From: a virus
IMG/VR virus record: IMGVR_UViG_3300047510_002627
Coordinates: 1-64,000 of that record
Length of the DNA: 64,000 nt
Direction: 5' to 3' (one strand)
A program made the position numbers and the translations under genes. Shown in pieces: positions 36,701-44,721 of this stretch (position 1 is the stretch's first letter; each line of letters opens with the position of its first letter). The notes below the pieces were generated by a model that saw only the letters and a list, made by a program, of their open reading frames with translations, made no database searches and was not told the DNA's origin.

Positions 36701-39273
36701 CACAATCATTCTTCGTTAAGGATGAAACTGGAGTATTTTTAACTGCTGTTGATGTTTATTTTGAAACCAAAGATGAGTCTGGAGTGCCAGTAACTTTACA
36801 ACTTCGCACTATGGAAAATGGAATACCAACAACAACTGTATTTCCATTCTCTGAAGTTACTTTAACTCCAGATCAAATAAATCTTTCTACCGATGGCAGC
36901 ATTCCAACTAGATTTACTTTTGCATCACCAGTATATCTTTCTGGTCCTCAAGGAAAACCTGTTAGAGGAGCACCAATTGCAAGTGAGGCCACAGCAGAAT
37001 ATGCAGTAGTATTACTTTCAAATAGTTCAAATTATAGAGTTTTCATTAGTAGACTTGGTGAAAATGACATACTTACAAATGTCAAAGTAGGAGCTCAACC
37101 AACGTTGGGAAGTCTGTTTAAGTCACAAAATGGTTCGACTTGGACTCCAACTCAACTTGAAGATTTGAAGTATAAATTGTATAGAGCAGAATTTGTTGAT
37201 AGCGGTATTGTAAAGTATTATAATCCCGTATTAGCATTAAAAAATGAAAAGGTTACTGTTTTAGGTCCAAATCAATTAACTACTTTAGATAGAAGATCTA
37301 TCATTAAACTGGATGATTATGCACCTATTAGATCAGATCTTCAATTGGGATCTACAATATATCAAACTAACAATGGGCAAGGCAAATTAGTTGCTATAGG
37401 TGGAAGTATAGTAACTGGTACTGGTGTTACTATATCAAATGTAGGTTTTGGTTACACTAATGGAACATTTACAAATAATGGAAATGGATATGAGTTAATC
37501 ACTATTTCTGGATTTGGTAACGGGGCTAAAGCAAATGTTACCGTTTCTGGTGGAGTAATATCTAATGTTTCCATTATAGATGGGGGATTTGGATATGTAG
37601 AAGGTGATACTTTAAGTATTCCATCAATTGGACAAGACGTTGGATTTGGTGGGCAGGTTACTGTTGATAATGTTAAATTTAAAAATACATTAGTTGTTGA
37701 AAATATTGTAAAAGGATTTGAACCTGGAGATAGTGCTTCATTCCAAACCAATAGAAGAGTATTTTTTATTGATTCAAGTACTGGAATAGGAACTTATGTT
37801 GGAATAAATTCAACATCAACGGTTGTTCCCGATCCAGGACCAAGAGCTGAAACTATAATTAATAACCCAAGGTATGATGGATTGCATATGAAGATTGATG
37901 CAGTTAATCATGGAATGCATTCGGTTCAAAATTATGTGAGAATTTCTAATGTAAGACCAGAAGATGATGAAGTAAATAGTACTTTAAGTACAGAAATGTC
38001 CTCAACTGAAACTAGTGTTATTAATTTAACTAGTACTGCTGGATTTGAAACATTTGAAGGAATTCCAGTCAATGGGGACAATCCTGGTTATATTATTATT
38101 GGAAATGAAGTTGTTGGATATACAACTTATTCTGCTACAAGTCTTGGTGCAGGAACACCAACTATAACTAGAGCAGTTGTTGGAGAACCTCAACCATATG
38201 ATGTTGGAACACCTGTTTACAAATATGAATTAAATGGAATTTCATTAAGAAGGATAAACAAAGTTCACACTTTGTCAGGACTTGATGAAAATATTTTCCC
38301 ATTAGAATTTAATTCTTTCCATATACCAATAGAAACTACAGATACCGACTTTGAAGGAAATGCTATCGGTAAAAATAGATCTGGAACAGGAGATCTTGTT
38401 TTTAGAAGTACAGATTCATTGGGAGATTCTGGATCAATAGTATCAACTAATGTAACTTTTGATATACTAACTCCCAATTTTGCAACGATAGTTCCTTCGG
38501 AAACATCTATCAAAGCAAAAGTTAGAACAATTTCTGGAACAAGTATAGATGGTAATGAATCTTCTTTTGTCGATCAGGGATACGTAGAAATGTCATTGGA
38601 TCAACCAGTAATGTTCAATAATCCAAGATTGATCGCGTCTAGAGTTAATGAAACTCGTTATTTAACTGATCTCCCAGGAAATAGAAGTTTAACAATGGAG
38701 TTTGAACTGAAAACTGAAGATAGTAGAGTTTCTCCAATAATAGATGATATCACAACTGGAGCAATTTTAACATCAAACTTGGTTAATGCTCCTGCTGGAA
38801 TAGGCGATGATTCAAGTTTTGCGGATGTTGAATACATTAGGGGTGGAGATGACAAACATGAAGCTGTTTATATTTCAAAACCAATTTTGTTAAAACTCCC
38901 AGCAAACTCAATAAAATTATTCTTAAAGTCTGCAAGAACTGAAAACAATGACATAAGAGTTCTCTATAAACTCTATAGAGAAGATAGTGCAGATGGCGAT
39001 CCCAATTTTGAGCCTTTCCCTGGATATAAAAATTATAGAACGGATTCTAATGGAATTAAGAGAGTAGTTGATGCTTCCAAAAATGACGGATCATCTGATA
39101 GTAGAGTAAGTGTGAATTCAAATGTGAATTTCTCTGAATATGAATATACAATTGATAATTTACCAGAATTTACTGGATTTGCAATTAAAATTATATTTGC
39201 TTCAAAAAATCAATCAGAACCACCTCTCGTAAAAGAACTTAGAGCAATAGCAACATTGAAACCGGGATTATAA
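30769..39273 (+). CDS. Giant DUF4815 baseplate/tail structural protein, 2834 aa
   Basis: The N-terminus (DFDKDKDYYRVLFKPGYPVQ then ARELTTSQSILQNQVEQFAN, about residues 13-52) is the hallmark of DUF4815, found in large T4-like cyanophage virion proteins; position suggests a gp10-like or short-fibre-like role. An unusual patch at about 1550-1590 is packed with Arg and Trp (RGRWITARGSWWRRGLWRR...). Just after it is a Thr/Val/Asn-rich linker (about 1655-1700) and another at about 1905-1955. GxGY repeats lie near 37440 and 37580. A conserved late domain begins VKDPLAQSFFVKDETG (about 1975). It starts 13 nt behind gp8. Structural nature is confident; exact T4 equivalent is not. Confidence 0.75.
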   Translation: MPQETNFNVSPYFDDFDKDKDYYRVLFKPGYPVQARELTTSQSILQNQVEQFANKFFKEGEIVIPGSLIYNNPIYSVEIEQSYNGLPVSLYFQQLKGKVLKGLNSGVTAEVFALIDNVESERNNFTLYVKYLESGGEDLTIKRFLDGETLVSTTAISYGESNKFVIQANQGICNTISLNSTDEGSAISITEGVCYTRGIFVNVSPQILVLSQYDTVPNYKVGFDIVERIVTSDEDQSLYDNARNFSNFTAPGADRLKIELFLAKKDLNSIENDSFVELMRVVDGIPLFSDSDNDQVKNIITAKTEASRAISETSGDFFIKSFSVNVKDSLNDYFLNDGVFFETQSTVSGNTPSEDKIVYQIGPGKAYVDGFAVETTASRLLDADKPRASNDCTKEIIPFNAGALYVLNNTIGSASIGLSTNATVSLMSDRLGENKYVAAGTTIGLARVYDFIPESEYQNDLSRMHLRLFDAQTFVDLKFAKPVVVERPAFVEGKKSGATGHVYNTFSEVTNIQTIQFNGGAVGISTILLQYNKLGDPVVGVATIGLGGLGSASANNLSNGDFIFITGTGYPQIDFPTGGKFQISQAGITTYGEFEITLQSQPNVEGAVEDEFGGYTIENFGTITKVSTAATVNSTSHGLTSGQQIVIRGTNNNDFNRSFIVDQVFNASSFSLLDSDGTTLTADDNFNGIISAIGGEHLTVLDEIKLYEVKGQFSSGEQVILNGEIDNRLVKEVVEYSLSDVKSVFSEKIGISTFNGDVILDKKSFLAPAGTLFNITPDYNSGGISTISATVATNITTGLKVGDIITYTTSTVGPRYPENPDGSFDPIYNKVVSINSNGKSFEVVGITSVPGFINGSAYLDGSSPELSETSTNIAKVSSSVYTSLDSETLLTKFNNSVLSQVDFDNNVILQRRLFREASVINKQITIEIDPTEEDITFASFDEDRYVITYTNGNKETIRFDRFKIENAGKRAVFTDLQKGPVSGNGIADVIATVRNTKPNSKTKTFNAASVITINGSSLRSSGTGEGTLDDGLTYRRPYGTRVQDRIISLNTPDVVRVIGIFESSTTSEPTLPNIQLINSSNTNYVVGEFIVGETSKAVAVLVNKINSDILEFVYVNSRTFEKGESVTGKETGTKGLINSIVKGDKNITQNYIFDDGQRSAYYDYSRIIRAKNVEPPTKQLKIVFQNYTVKSTDDGEFYTVNSYSNKNYKFDVPSFNGIRLTDYVDIRPRLNQYDTNNTTKSPFEYGQRDFSGQGQASRYVLAPEENLEVCYKYYVGRIDKLILKPNGEFSVIQGEPSLNPKEPLTPDNCLVIGTINLPPYVFNVKSIEVNIENHKNYTMQDIASLEQRITRLEEFTILNAAESKTENLKLIDAETGIERLKCGFFVDTFTNTNLHDQDDPNYKIAIDDENNIMRPTHYTTFIDMQLGSEVISGVAETFDQTKDHDFVTDLGSNNIRKTGDLISLNYSDLEYFNQPYATRTESVTPFLVKYWTGSIELRPSSDSWIEEREEVNQSFATNTEVLPRLPDINIVRVNNVTTNQTVFRNNVVTQRGIFRGRWITARGSWWRRGLWRRNTRGNGRRAEWWRQFQRNSTWLSSSVRTVNGRQVVRFRAIRQRLTSADINWLRSILPPDIANNYITQVQSAGNNRAIFLEFSPGFARDEISTTRTVSTSVQTTSNTVTTTIPPEINVTTTVEESESNFTEPTRFLRSRNIEFDVKGLRPRTRFYPFFEGIDVKDYIVPKLLEIEMIQGKFQVGELVESDPSFTSKKIRFRLCKPNHKTGPFATPEETFISIPYRQSAPPEAYTESSDYLNVDTRALQLNSETDYYGEVAVNMRVIGKTSGAVARITNVRLVSDNGGRLIGSLYIPDPKVAGNPKWNNGENTFTVIDTPSLSEVASGDDNTTSESSAEEEFTSSSTTNVTVRNILTTRNIRITPARNINTTTVTNVRTNTTAVTQTRVRRRTGAIVRRWEVKDPLAQSFFVKDETGVFLTAVDVYFETKDESGVPVTLQLRTMENGIPTTTVFPFSEVTLTPDQINLSTDGSIPTRFTFASPVYLSGPQGKPVRGAPIASEATAEYAVVLLSNSSNYRVFISRLGENDILTNVKVGAQPTLGSLFKSQNGSTWTPTQLEDLKYKLYRAEFVDSGIVKYYNPVLALKNEKVTVLGPNQLTTLDRRSIIKLDDYAPIRSDLQLGSTIYQTNNGQGKLVAIGGSIVTGTGVTISNVGFGYTNGTFTNNGNGYELITISGFGNGAKANVTVSGGVISNVSIIDGGFGYVEGDTLSIPSIGQDVGFGGQVTVDNVKFKNTLVVENIVKGFEPGDSASFQTNRRVFFIDSSTGIGTYVGINSTSTVVPDPGPRAETIINNPRYDGLHMKIDAVNHGMHSVQNYVRISNVRPEDDEVNSTLSTEMSSTETSVINLTSTAGFETFEGIPVNGDNPGYIIIGNEVVGYTTYSATSLGAGTPTITRAVVGEPQPYDVGTPVYKYELNGISLRRINKVHTLSGLDENIFPLEFNSFHIPIETTDTDFEGNAIGKNRSGTGDLVFRSTDSLGDSGSIVSTNVTFDILTPNFATIVPSETSIKAKVRTISGTSIDGNESSFVDQGYVEMSLDQPVMFNNPRLIASRVNETRYLTDLPGNRSLTMEFELKTEDSRVSPIIDDITTGAILTSNLVNAPAGIGDDSSFADVEYIRGGDDKHEAVYISKPILLKLPANSIKLFLKSARTENNDIRVLYKLYREDSADGDPNFEPFPGYKNYRTDSNGIKRVVDASKNDGSSDSRVSVNSNVNFSEYEYTIDNLPEFTGFAIKIIFASKNQSEPPLVKELRAIATLKPGL

Positions 39274-39275
39274 TT

Positions 39276-39524
39276 ATGGAAGATGATTACTTCACTGACA
39301 ATGAACTATATTCAAAAGTCGATGGTAATGAAAGTTTAGTTAGAGATAAAGAAACGGGGGCAATTATTTACACAAACGAATCCGAGTATAATGCTTACAT
39401 TCAAAGTTATAAGAAAAGATATAGTGAATTGAAAAAAATTGATATCATAGAAAATGAGATGAATGAGATTAAAAATGATATTGGTGAGATCAAAAATTTA
39501 CTGAAATCATTATTATCAAAATAA
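39276..39524 (+). CDS. Small coiled-coil protein, 82 aa
   Basis: 82-residue acidic protein, start 3 nt behind the giant gene. Residues 1-45 are charged and Tyr/Asn-rich; residues 48-82 form a probable coiled coil with Ile/Leu heptads (IDIIENEMNEIKNDIGEIKN then LLKSLLSK). Small proteins of this shape occur at this place in cyanophages as I recall. It could chaperone or oligomerise with the DUF4815 protein, by analogy with small fibre-assembly proteins; inference only. Confidence 0.6.
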   Translation: MEDDYFTDNELYSKVDGNESLVRDKETGAIIYTNESEYNAYIQSYKKRYSELKKIDIIENEMNEIKNDIGEIKNLLKSLLSK

Positions 39525-39527
39525 ATA
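39520..39527 (+). promoter_or_regulatory. Late promoter AATAAATA
   Basis: Overlaps the stop codon of the 39276 gene; ends 24 nt before gp13. Confidence 0.7.
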
Positions 39528-39550
39528 CTAATATAAAGATATAGAAAAAA

Positions 39551-40369
39551 ATGGCACAACCATCTACAAGACAAGAATTTATAGATTATTGTTTGAGGAA
39601 ACTTGGTGCCCCCGTTTTAGAAATTAACGTTGCTGAAGAGCAAGTTGAAGATCTTGTGGATGATGCCTTGCAACTTTTTAATGAGCGATGCTATGACGGT
39701 TCTTACTCTACATTTTTAAAATACCAAATAACACAAGAAGATGTTGATAGAGGAAGAGCACTTCCACCTTCTGGAACTGGTATAACAACAACTTCTGAAG
39801 GAATTTATGATTATCATGAAAATTCAAATTATATTCCTCTACCACCTCATGTTATAGGAGTTAGAAGAATTTTTAAATTTGAAGGAACTAATACTATATC
39901 GGCAGGAATGTTTAGTATAAAATATCAATTATTTTTAAACGATGTTTATACTTGGGGATCTTTGGATCTTCTTACATATGCTATGACAAAAACATATCTT
40001 GAAGATATTACTTGGTTGTTAACTACTGAAAAACAAATAAGATTTAATAAGAGGCAAGGAAGACTTTATTTGGATATTGATTATAATCAATTGAAAGTTG
40101 GAAATTATTTAATCATTGATTGTGATAGATTAATGAATCCAGCAGAATATTCTTTAGTTTGGAATGATAATTTTTTAAAACAATATGCAACCTCATTAAT
40201 TAAACGGCAGTGGGGTCAAAATTTAATTAAATTCCAAGGAGTGAAACTCCCAGGAGGATTGGAATTTAATGGAAGAACTTTATATGAAGATGCTCAACGT
40301 GAAATAGATAACTTAATGGAAAAAATGTCTTCCACATACGAACTTCCACCATTAGACATGATAGGATAA
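39551..40369 (+). CDS. gp13: Neck protein gp13
   Basis: T4 gp13-type neck/head completion protein (272 aa; T4 309). The N-terminal STRQEFIDYCLRKLGAPVLE then INVAEEQVEDLVDDALQLFN (residues 5-44) is the conserved core. gp13 with gp14 seals the portal after packaging and forms the platform for tail docking. Neighbours gp14 and gp15 follow without gaps. Late promoter 24 nt upstream. Confidence 0.9.
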   Translation: MAQPSTRQEFIDYCLRKLGAPVLEINVAEEQVEDLVDDALQLFNERCYDGSYSTFLKYQITQEDVDRGRALPPSGTGITTTSEGIYDYHENSNYIPLPPHVIGVRRIFKFEGTNTISAGMFSIKYQLFLNDVYTWGSLDLLTYAMTKTYLEDITWLLTTEKQIRFNKRQGRLYLDIDYNQLKVGNYLIIDCDRLMNPAEYSLVWNDNFLKQYATSLIKRQWGQNLIKFQGVKLPGGLEFNGRTLYEDAQREIDNLMEKMSSTYELPPLDMIG

Positions 40370-40370
40370 T

Positions 40371-41840
40371 ATGTTAAATCCATTTTTTCTCAACGGCAGC
40401 AAATCAGAACAAGGTCTTATTCAAGATCTAGTCAACGAACAGTTGAGGATGTATGGTGTTGATATATATTATCTTCCAAGACTTTTTATTAAAGAGCAGA
40501 CAATAACAAGAGAAGTTCTTGAATCTCAATTTGAAAATGCATATCCTTTAGAAGCTTATGTGAGTGATTTTGAAGGATACGGTGGGCAAGGAACTATATT
40601 ATCAAAATTTGGTCTACAAGATATGGATGACCTTAGTTTGGTCATTTCAAAAGAAAGATTTGAAACTTATATAACTCCACTCATAAAAAAAATACCAAAT
40701 ATTAAGGTATCTGATAGACCAAAAGAGGGAGATTTAATTTGGTTCCCATTAGGTGATAGATTATTTGAAATAAAATTTGTAGAGCACGAAAAACCATTTT
40801 ATCCGCTGAAAGGGAATTATACTTATGAATTGAGATGTGAACTTTACAGACCTCAAACTGGAGAAGTTCTTGATACTGGATATGAATATGTTGATGATAA
40901 CTTAATTGATGAATCATATATTCAAACACTTCAAATGGTTGGTGCTGGAGTTACTGCCCAAGCAATTACATCATTCTGTGCGTTCGGCGGCATTAGACTT
41001 ATTGAAGTGACTAATATGGGTCACCGATATGTTTCAGATCCAGATGTTAATATTTCTCAGGCTCCTTCTGGTGGCATTACCGCAATAGCTACTGCGATAC
41101 TTCAAAAAAATCTTCCAGATTTTTGTGAACCAAATAAAGATCTATCAAAAGTAGTTGCAGTTAATTTAATACATCCAGGATGTGGATACAGAGCAACAAG
41201 TTCTACAAATTTCCTCGGAACTAAAGATACTGGACCGTTAGTATCAATTGCTGGTGGAGGAGGTGAAGGAGCAACTGGAATTGCATCTCTATCAAATGGT
41301 GTCGTTGGAATTATAACCATTACAAATCCAGGATCTGGATATGTAATAAGACCTTCTATAACCTTTGTTGGAGGAAATCCTGCAGTTTCTGCAGCTGCAA
41401 CAGTAAGACTTACTCCTATTGGTGGAATTGCTGCCATTTATATTACAGATGCTGGAAAAGGATATACATCTGCACCAACTATTGTAATTGGTAACCCAGT
41501 AAATGCTGGAATAGGAACATATAAATTCAATGAACCAGTAGTGGGAAGTGTAAGCGGAACAACTGGAAGAGTCAAAAGATGGAATGTTAAATCGTATATA
41601 CTTGAAGTTGGTTCTTTAAATGGAAACTTTATAGATGGCGATGTAATTATTGGGCAGGAGTCTGGAGCAAGATACCCAGTAAGAATAATAAATACTGATA
41701 ACTTGGCCGATCCAAATTCATTCACTGAGTTGTCTACTCCTGAGAATGCAGCAGACAAACAGGGTACTAATAAAGACATTGAAATTGAAGCTTCAAATAT
41801 ATTAGATCAATCAGAAGATAACCTATTTGGTATACCATAA
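40371..41840 (+). CDS. gp14: Neck protein gp14 with C-terminal GxGY-repeat extension
   Basis: Residues 1-200 are gp14-like: LVNEQLRMYGVDIYYLPRLF, QFENAYPLEAYVSDFEGYGG and RPKEGDLIWFPLGDRLFEIK, as in T4 gp14 (256 aa). The extra 280 residues hold four GxGY repeats (near 41015, 41173, 41327 and 41450) and a C-terminal module with FIDGDVIIGQESGARYPV. gp14 joins gp13 in the neck and is the attachment collar for whiskers in T4. The extension would project from the neck, a place where decoration is possible. Its ATG at 40371 follows the gp13 stop by one base; it overlaps gp15 by one base. Confidence 0.88.
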   Translation: MLNPFFLNGSKSEQGLIQDLVNEQLRMYGVDIYYLPRLFIKEQTITREVLESQFENAYPLEAYVSDFEGYGGQGTILSKFGLQDMDDLSLVISKERFETYITPLIKKIPNIKVSDRPKEGDLIWFPLGDRLFEIKFVEHEKPFYPLKGNYTYELRCELYRPQTGEVLDTGYEYVDDNLIDESYIQTLQMVGAGVTAQAITSFCAFGGIRLIEVTNMGHRYVSDPDVNISQAPSGGITAIATAILQKNLPDFCEPNKDLSKVVAVNLIHPGCGYRATSSTNFLGTKDTGPLVSIAGGGGEGATGIASLSNGVVGIITITNPGSGYVIRPSITFVGGNPAVSAAATVRLTPIGGIAAIYITDAGKGYTSAPTIVIGNPVNAGIGTYKFNEPVVGSVSGTTGRVKRWNVKSYILEVGSLNGNFIDGDVIIGQESGARYPVRIINTDNLADPNSFTELSTPENAADKQGTNKDIEIEASNILDQSEDNLFGIP

Positions 41841-42862
41841 TGTTTGAATATTTCTATCACGAAAATATTAGAAACGTTATATTAGCGTTTGCAACGCTAT
41901 TTAATAATATTTACGTTAGAGAAACTGACGCATCTGGCAATGTGACAAAAAATAACAAGGTTCCAATTAGATATGGACCTCGTTCAAAATTTTTAGCAAG
42001 AATTGATGAGGCACCAAAAGATTTGAATAATCCTGTTCAAATCACATTGCCAATGATGTCTTTTACTTATAATGGTTTAACTTATGATCCAGATAGAAAA
42101 ATCACAACTACTGAATATTTTACTGTTCAAGATCCAGAAAATCCTCAAGGGTGTTTAAAATCTTACATGCCAGTTCCATATAATATGTCTTTGGAACTTA
42201 GTATTATGACAAAATTGGAGCAAGATTCTTGGCAAATAGTAGAGCAAATTTTACCTTATTTTCAACCAGCATACACATTAACAATAAAATATACTGGGAT
42301 AAAAGAATTAAAAGATGTTCCAATTCAAATTGAATCTATAGAAATACAAGATGATTATGAAGGTAATTTTGAATCTAGAAGATCTTTAATATATACAATC
42401 AGATTTACAGCAAAAGTATACTTATTTGGACCTCAACAAAAAGTTACTGATAGTATTATTAGAAAGTCTACTATTGGTTTTGTTGTTGGGTCATCGGCGC
42501 ACCCACCAAATAGTGATGCAATATTCAGAGATATTACAGTGTCTTCAACTCCAGTCGCTGTAATTCCTTATTCCAAAACATTGGCCGGAAATTTGACAAG
42601 AGATTTTGTATTGAACGACACTGTTCTTTTCTTAGATACTGTTCAAAATATAACAACAGACATGATAATTGGAATAGGAAAAGAAATATTAAAAGTTACA
42701 TATATAAATCAAACTACAAAGGCAGTAACTGTTTTAAGAGCAAACTATGATTCAAAACAAGAACTACATGTTTCTGGATCAGAAGTGTATAAAGTAATAG
42801 ATGCAGATAATGATTTAATTGAACCTGGTGATCCATTTGAAGCTAATCAAATCATATTTTAA
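41840..42862 (+). CDS. gp15: Tail sheath stabilizer gp15
   Basis: T4 gp15 homologue. Visible are MFEYFYHENIRNVILAFATL and LFNNIYVRE at the N-terminus, VPIRYGPRSKFLARI (about 43-57), and LSIMTKLEQDSWQIVEQILP followed by YFQPAY (about 119-144), the T4-conserved IVEQILPYFQP. gp15 caps the tail sheath and mates it to the neck. At 340 aa it exceeds T4 gp15 (272) by a C-terminal beta domain (from about 225). It overlaps the gp14 stop. Confidence 0.92.
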   Translation: MFEYFYHENIRNVILAFATLFNNIYVRETDASGNVTKNNKVPIRYGPRSKFLARIDEAPKDLNNPVQITLPMMSFTYNGLTYDPDRKITTTEYFTVQDPENPQGCLKSYMPVPYNMSLELSIMTKLEQDSWQIVEQILPYFQPAYTLTIKYTGIKELKDVPIQIESIEIQDDYEGNFESRRSLIYTIRFTAKVYLFGPQQKVTDSIIRKSTIGFVVGSSAHPPNSDAIFRDITVSSTPVAVIPYSKTLAGNLTRDFVLNDTVLFLDTVQNITTDMIIGIGKEILKVTYINQTTKAVTVLRANYDSKQELHVSGSEVYKVIDADNDLIEPGDPFEANQIIF

Positions 42863-42867
42863 TTTTT

Positions 42868-43296
42868 ATGAATAACAACGAACTAAACAAAACATTCAAC
42901 ATAGAAAGTAGTGAAATATCTACCGAGGTGGAAGAACTTAAACCTATTGAAATAGATGATGATTTTGATATTAAAAAGGATATAAGAAAGGATTACAAAT
43001 ATAGTAGAGGAAATATATACTCAATTATAGAAAAAGGTCAAGAAGCTATAAATGGTGCTTTAGAAATGGCACAAGAAACGGAGTCTCCAAGAGCATATGA
43101 GGTAACAGGACAACTTATTAAAAACGTTGCAGATGCCACAGAAAAATTATTGGAACTTCAAAAGAAATTAAAAGATATAGAAGAAATTAAAGATAAAAAA
43201 GGTCCATCAAATGTTACAAATGCTTTGTTTATTGGATCTACTGCTGAATTGACAAAATTCATAAAGCAACAGAAAAGTCAAGGAGATGATAAATAA
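42868..43296 (+). CDS. gp16: Small terminase subunit gp16
   Basis: T4 gp16 homologue, 142 aa. After an acidic disordered N-terminus, residues about 48-105 carry YSRGNIYSIIEKGQEAINGA, ESPRAYEVTGQLIKNVADAT and EKLLELQKKLKD, the conserved helical coiled-coil core. gp16 forms rings that recognise concatemeric DNA and regulate the gp17 motor. It is separated from gp17 by one inserted gene (43320-44714), unlike in T4 where 16 and 17 adjoin. Confidence 0.88.
   Translation: MNNNELNKTFNIESSEISTEVEELKPIEIDDDFDIKKDIRKDYKYSRGNIYSIIEKGQEAINGALEMAQETESPRAYEVTGQLIKNVADATEKLLELQKKLKDIEEIKDKKGPSNVTNALFIGSTAELTKFIKQQKSQGDDK
43288..43295 (+). promoter_or_regulatory. Possible late promoter GATAAATA
   Basis: Lies over the stop codon of gp16 and ends 25 nt before the start at 43320, the common distance here. 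Confidence 0.5.
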
Positions 43297-43319
43297 AATA
43301 TATAGATTTTTTAATAGCA

Positions 43320-44714
43320 ATGTTAAACGAAGATCATAAAGCAATTGCCTCAGGCAAAAGAAAAGACGACGAAGGTTATATGGCCACAGTCGAGTTTGAC
43401 CAAATAGAAAGATCTATTGAAAAACTTCGTAAAGTTATAAAATCAAAAGACCAACAACTTCCTGCTTGGGTTCAATCGAAAATAACAAGAGCAGCAGATT
43501 TTATTGATACCGCAGCAGAATACCTTCAAAGTGATGAAGGATTGGAAGAAGGAAAAGATCCAAGTTTTGCAGTTAAAAAGTCATCTGGAGCTGGTGCATT
43601 AACTCCAGATGCTGCAAAACAACTTGGTCCAAAAGCAATTGAATTGCAAAAAAAGAAAGCGGCATCAGTAGGTTTGCCAAAGATAAAAAAAGAAGAAGTA
43701 TCTTTGGTAGAAAAGATCCTTGGTGAAGAGACATGTGGAAAAGGAATGTATTGGTGCAACACTGATAAGGTTTGCAAACCTTTACCAAAAGGATTTGATG
43801 TTCCTGGTCAATCAAAAAAACCAACCGAAGTTGGTATTGGTAAAAACGTTGATGGGTCAAAAACATGTGCCCATACGAAAAAAGGCGAATCTTGTCCGGT
43901 TCATGGAAAAAAAGAATGCCCAATGAGCGAAGAAAAAGATCCAAAGGGACCAGTTAAAGCGTACAAATCCCCAGAAGAAATTGCTAAAAAGCATGGTGTT
44001 TCTTTGGAACTTATTAAGAAGCAACTTGAAATGGGGATCAAAGTTGAAGGGGAGCATACTTCTAATAAAACTTCAGCAAAAATTACCGCACTTCAACATT
44101 TAGATGAAGTACCAGATTATTACTCAAAATTAAAAAAAGTTGAATCTAAAAAAAGTGTTTCTGAAGCAACAAGAATACAAGCAAAAACTGGAAATATTGT
44201 TGCAATTACAGTTTCATGGAGGGGAAAATATTATTATATTCAAATGTTCTTCCCACAATTGAGACTTCCATCAAGAAAAGAAATATCCCTGGAAGTTCAA
44301 AAAATATATCCAGATTCAAGAGTTATTTCTTATAAAATATCAGATTTGAAACCAGGAGAACCATTTCTTCAAATTTCCAACACACCTTCAAAAAATTACT
44401 TATTAAATAATAAAACAGTTGGAGAAGGGGTTGAAATATCAGAAGCAAAAAAGTCTGAGATGCCTTGTAATAAACCAAAAGCACAAGCACATGGTTCTGG
44501 TGAACAAGGCAAATCTCATGTAGTAAAAGCATGTGAAAATGGAAAAGAAAAACTCATAAGATTTGGTCAACTTGGAGTAAAAGGATCTCCCAAGAAAAAA
44601 GGAGAATCCGAAGAATATGCAAATCGTCGTGAAAGATTTAAGTCAAGACATGCAAAAAATATTGCAAAGGGAAAGATGAGTGCTGCATATTGGGCAAATA
44701 GAGTTAAATGGTAG
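43320..44714 (+). CDS. DUF5661 and Cys-rich probable virion protein between terminase genes, 464 aa
   Basis: Mosaic protein. Residues 22-72 (VEFDQIERSIEKLRKVIKSK, then LPAWVQSKITRAADFIDTAA) are a helical module seen in virion-associated phage proteins. Six Cys stand at 139, 146, 152, 183, 192 and 200 with His nearby (CGKGMYWCNTDKVC, CAHTKKGESCPVHGKKEC), suggesting zinc. Residues about 217-275 match DUF5661 (MGIKVEGEHTSNKTSAKITA, LQHLDEVPDYYSKLKKVE). The C-terminus (LIRFGQLGVKG ... RFKSRHAKNIAKGK ... YWANRVKW) resembles the capsid-associated FRARH-type tail of other phage proteins. Placement between gp16 and gp17 suggests packaging or an internal head protein. Function not established. Confidence 0.7.
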   Translation: MLNEDHKAIASGKRKDDEGYMATVEFDQIERSIEKLRKVIKSKDQQLPAWVQSKITRAADFIDTAAEYLQSDEGLEEGKDPSFAVKKSSGAGALTPDAAKQLGPKAIELQKKKAASVGLPKIKKEEVSLVEKILGEETCGKGMYWCNTDKVCKPLPKGFDVPGQSKKPTEVGIGKNVDGSKTCAHTKKGESCPVHGKKECPMSEEKDPKGPVKAYKSPEEIAKKHGVSLELIKKQLEMGIKVEGEHTSNKTSAKITALQHLDEVPDYYSKLKKVESKKSVSEATRIQAKTGNIVAITVSWRGKYYYIQMFFPQLRLPSRKEISLEVQKIYPDSRVISYKISDLKPGEPFLQISNTPSKNYLLNNKTVGEGVEISEAKKSEMPCNKPKAQAHGSGEQGKSHVVKACENGKEKLIRFGQLGVKGSPKKKGESEEYANRRERFKSRHAKNIAKGKMSAAYWANRVKW

Positions 44715-44721
44715 GTAATTT

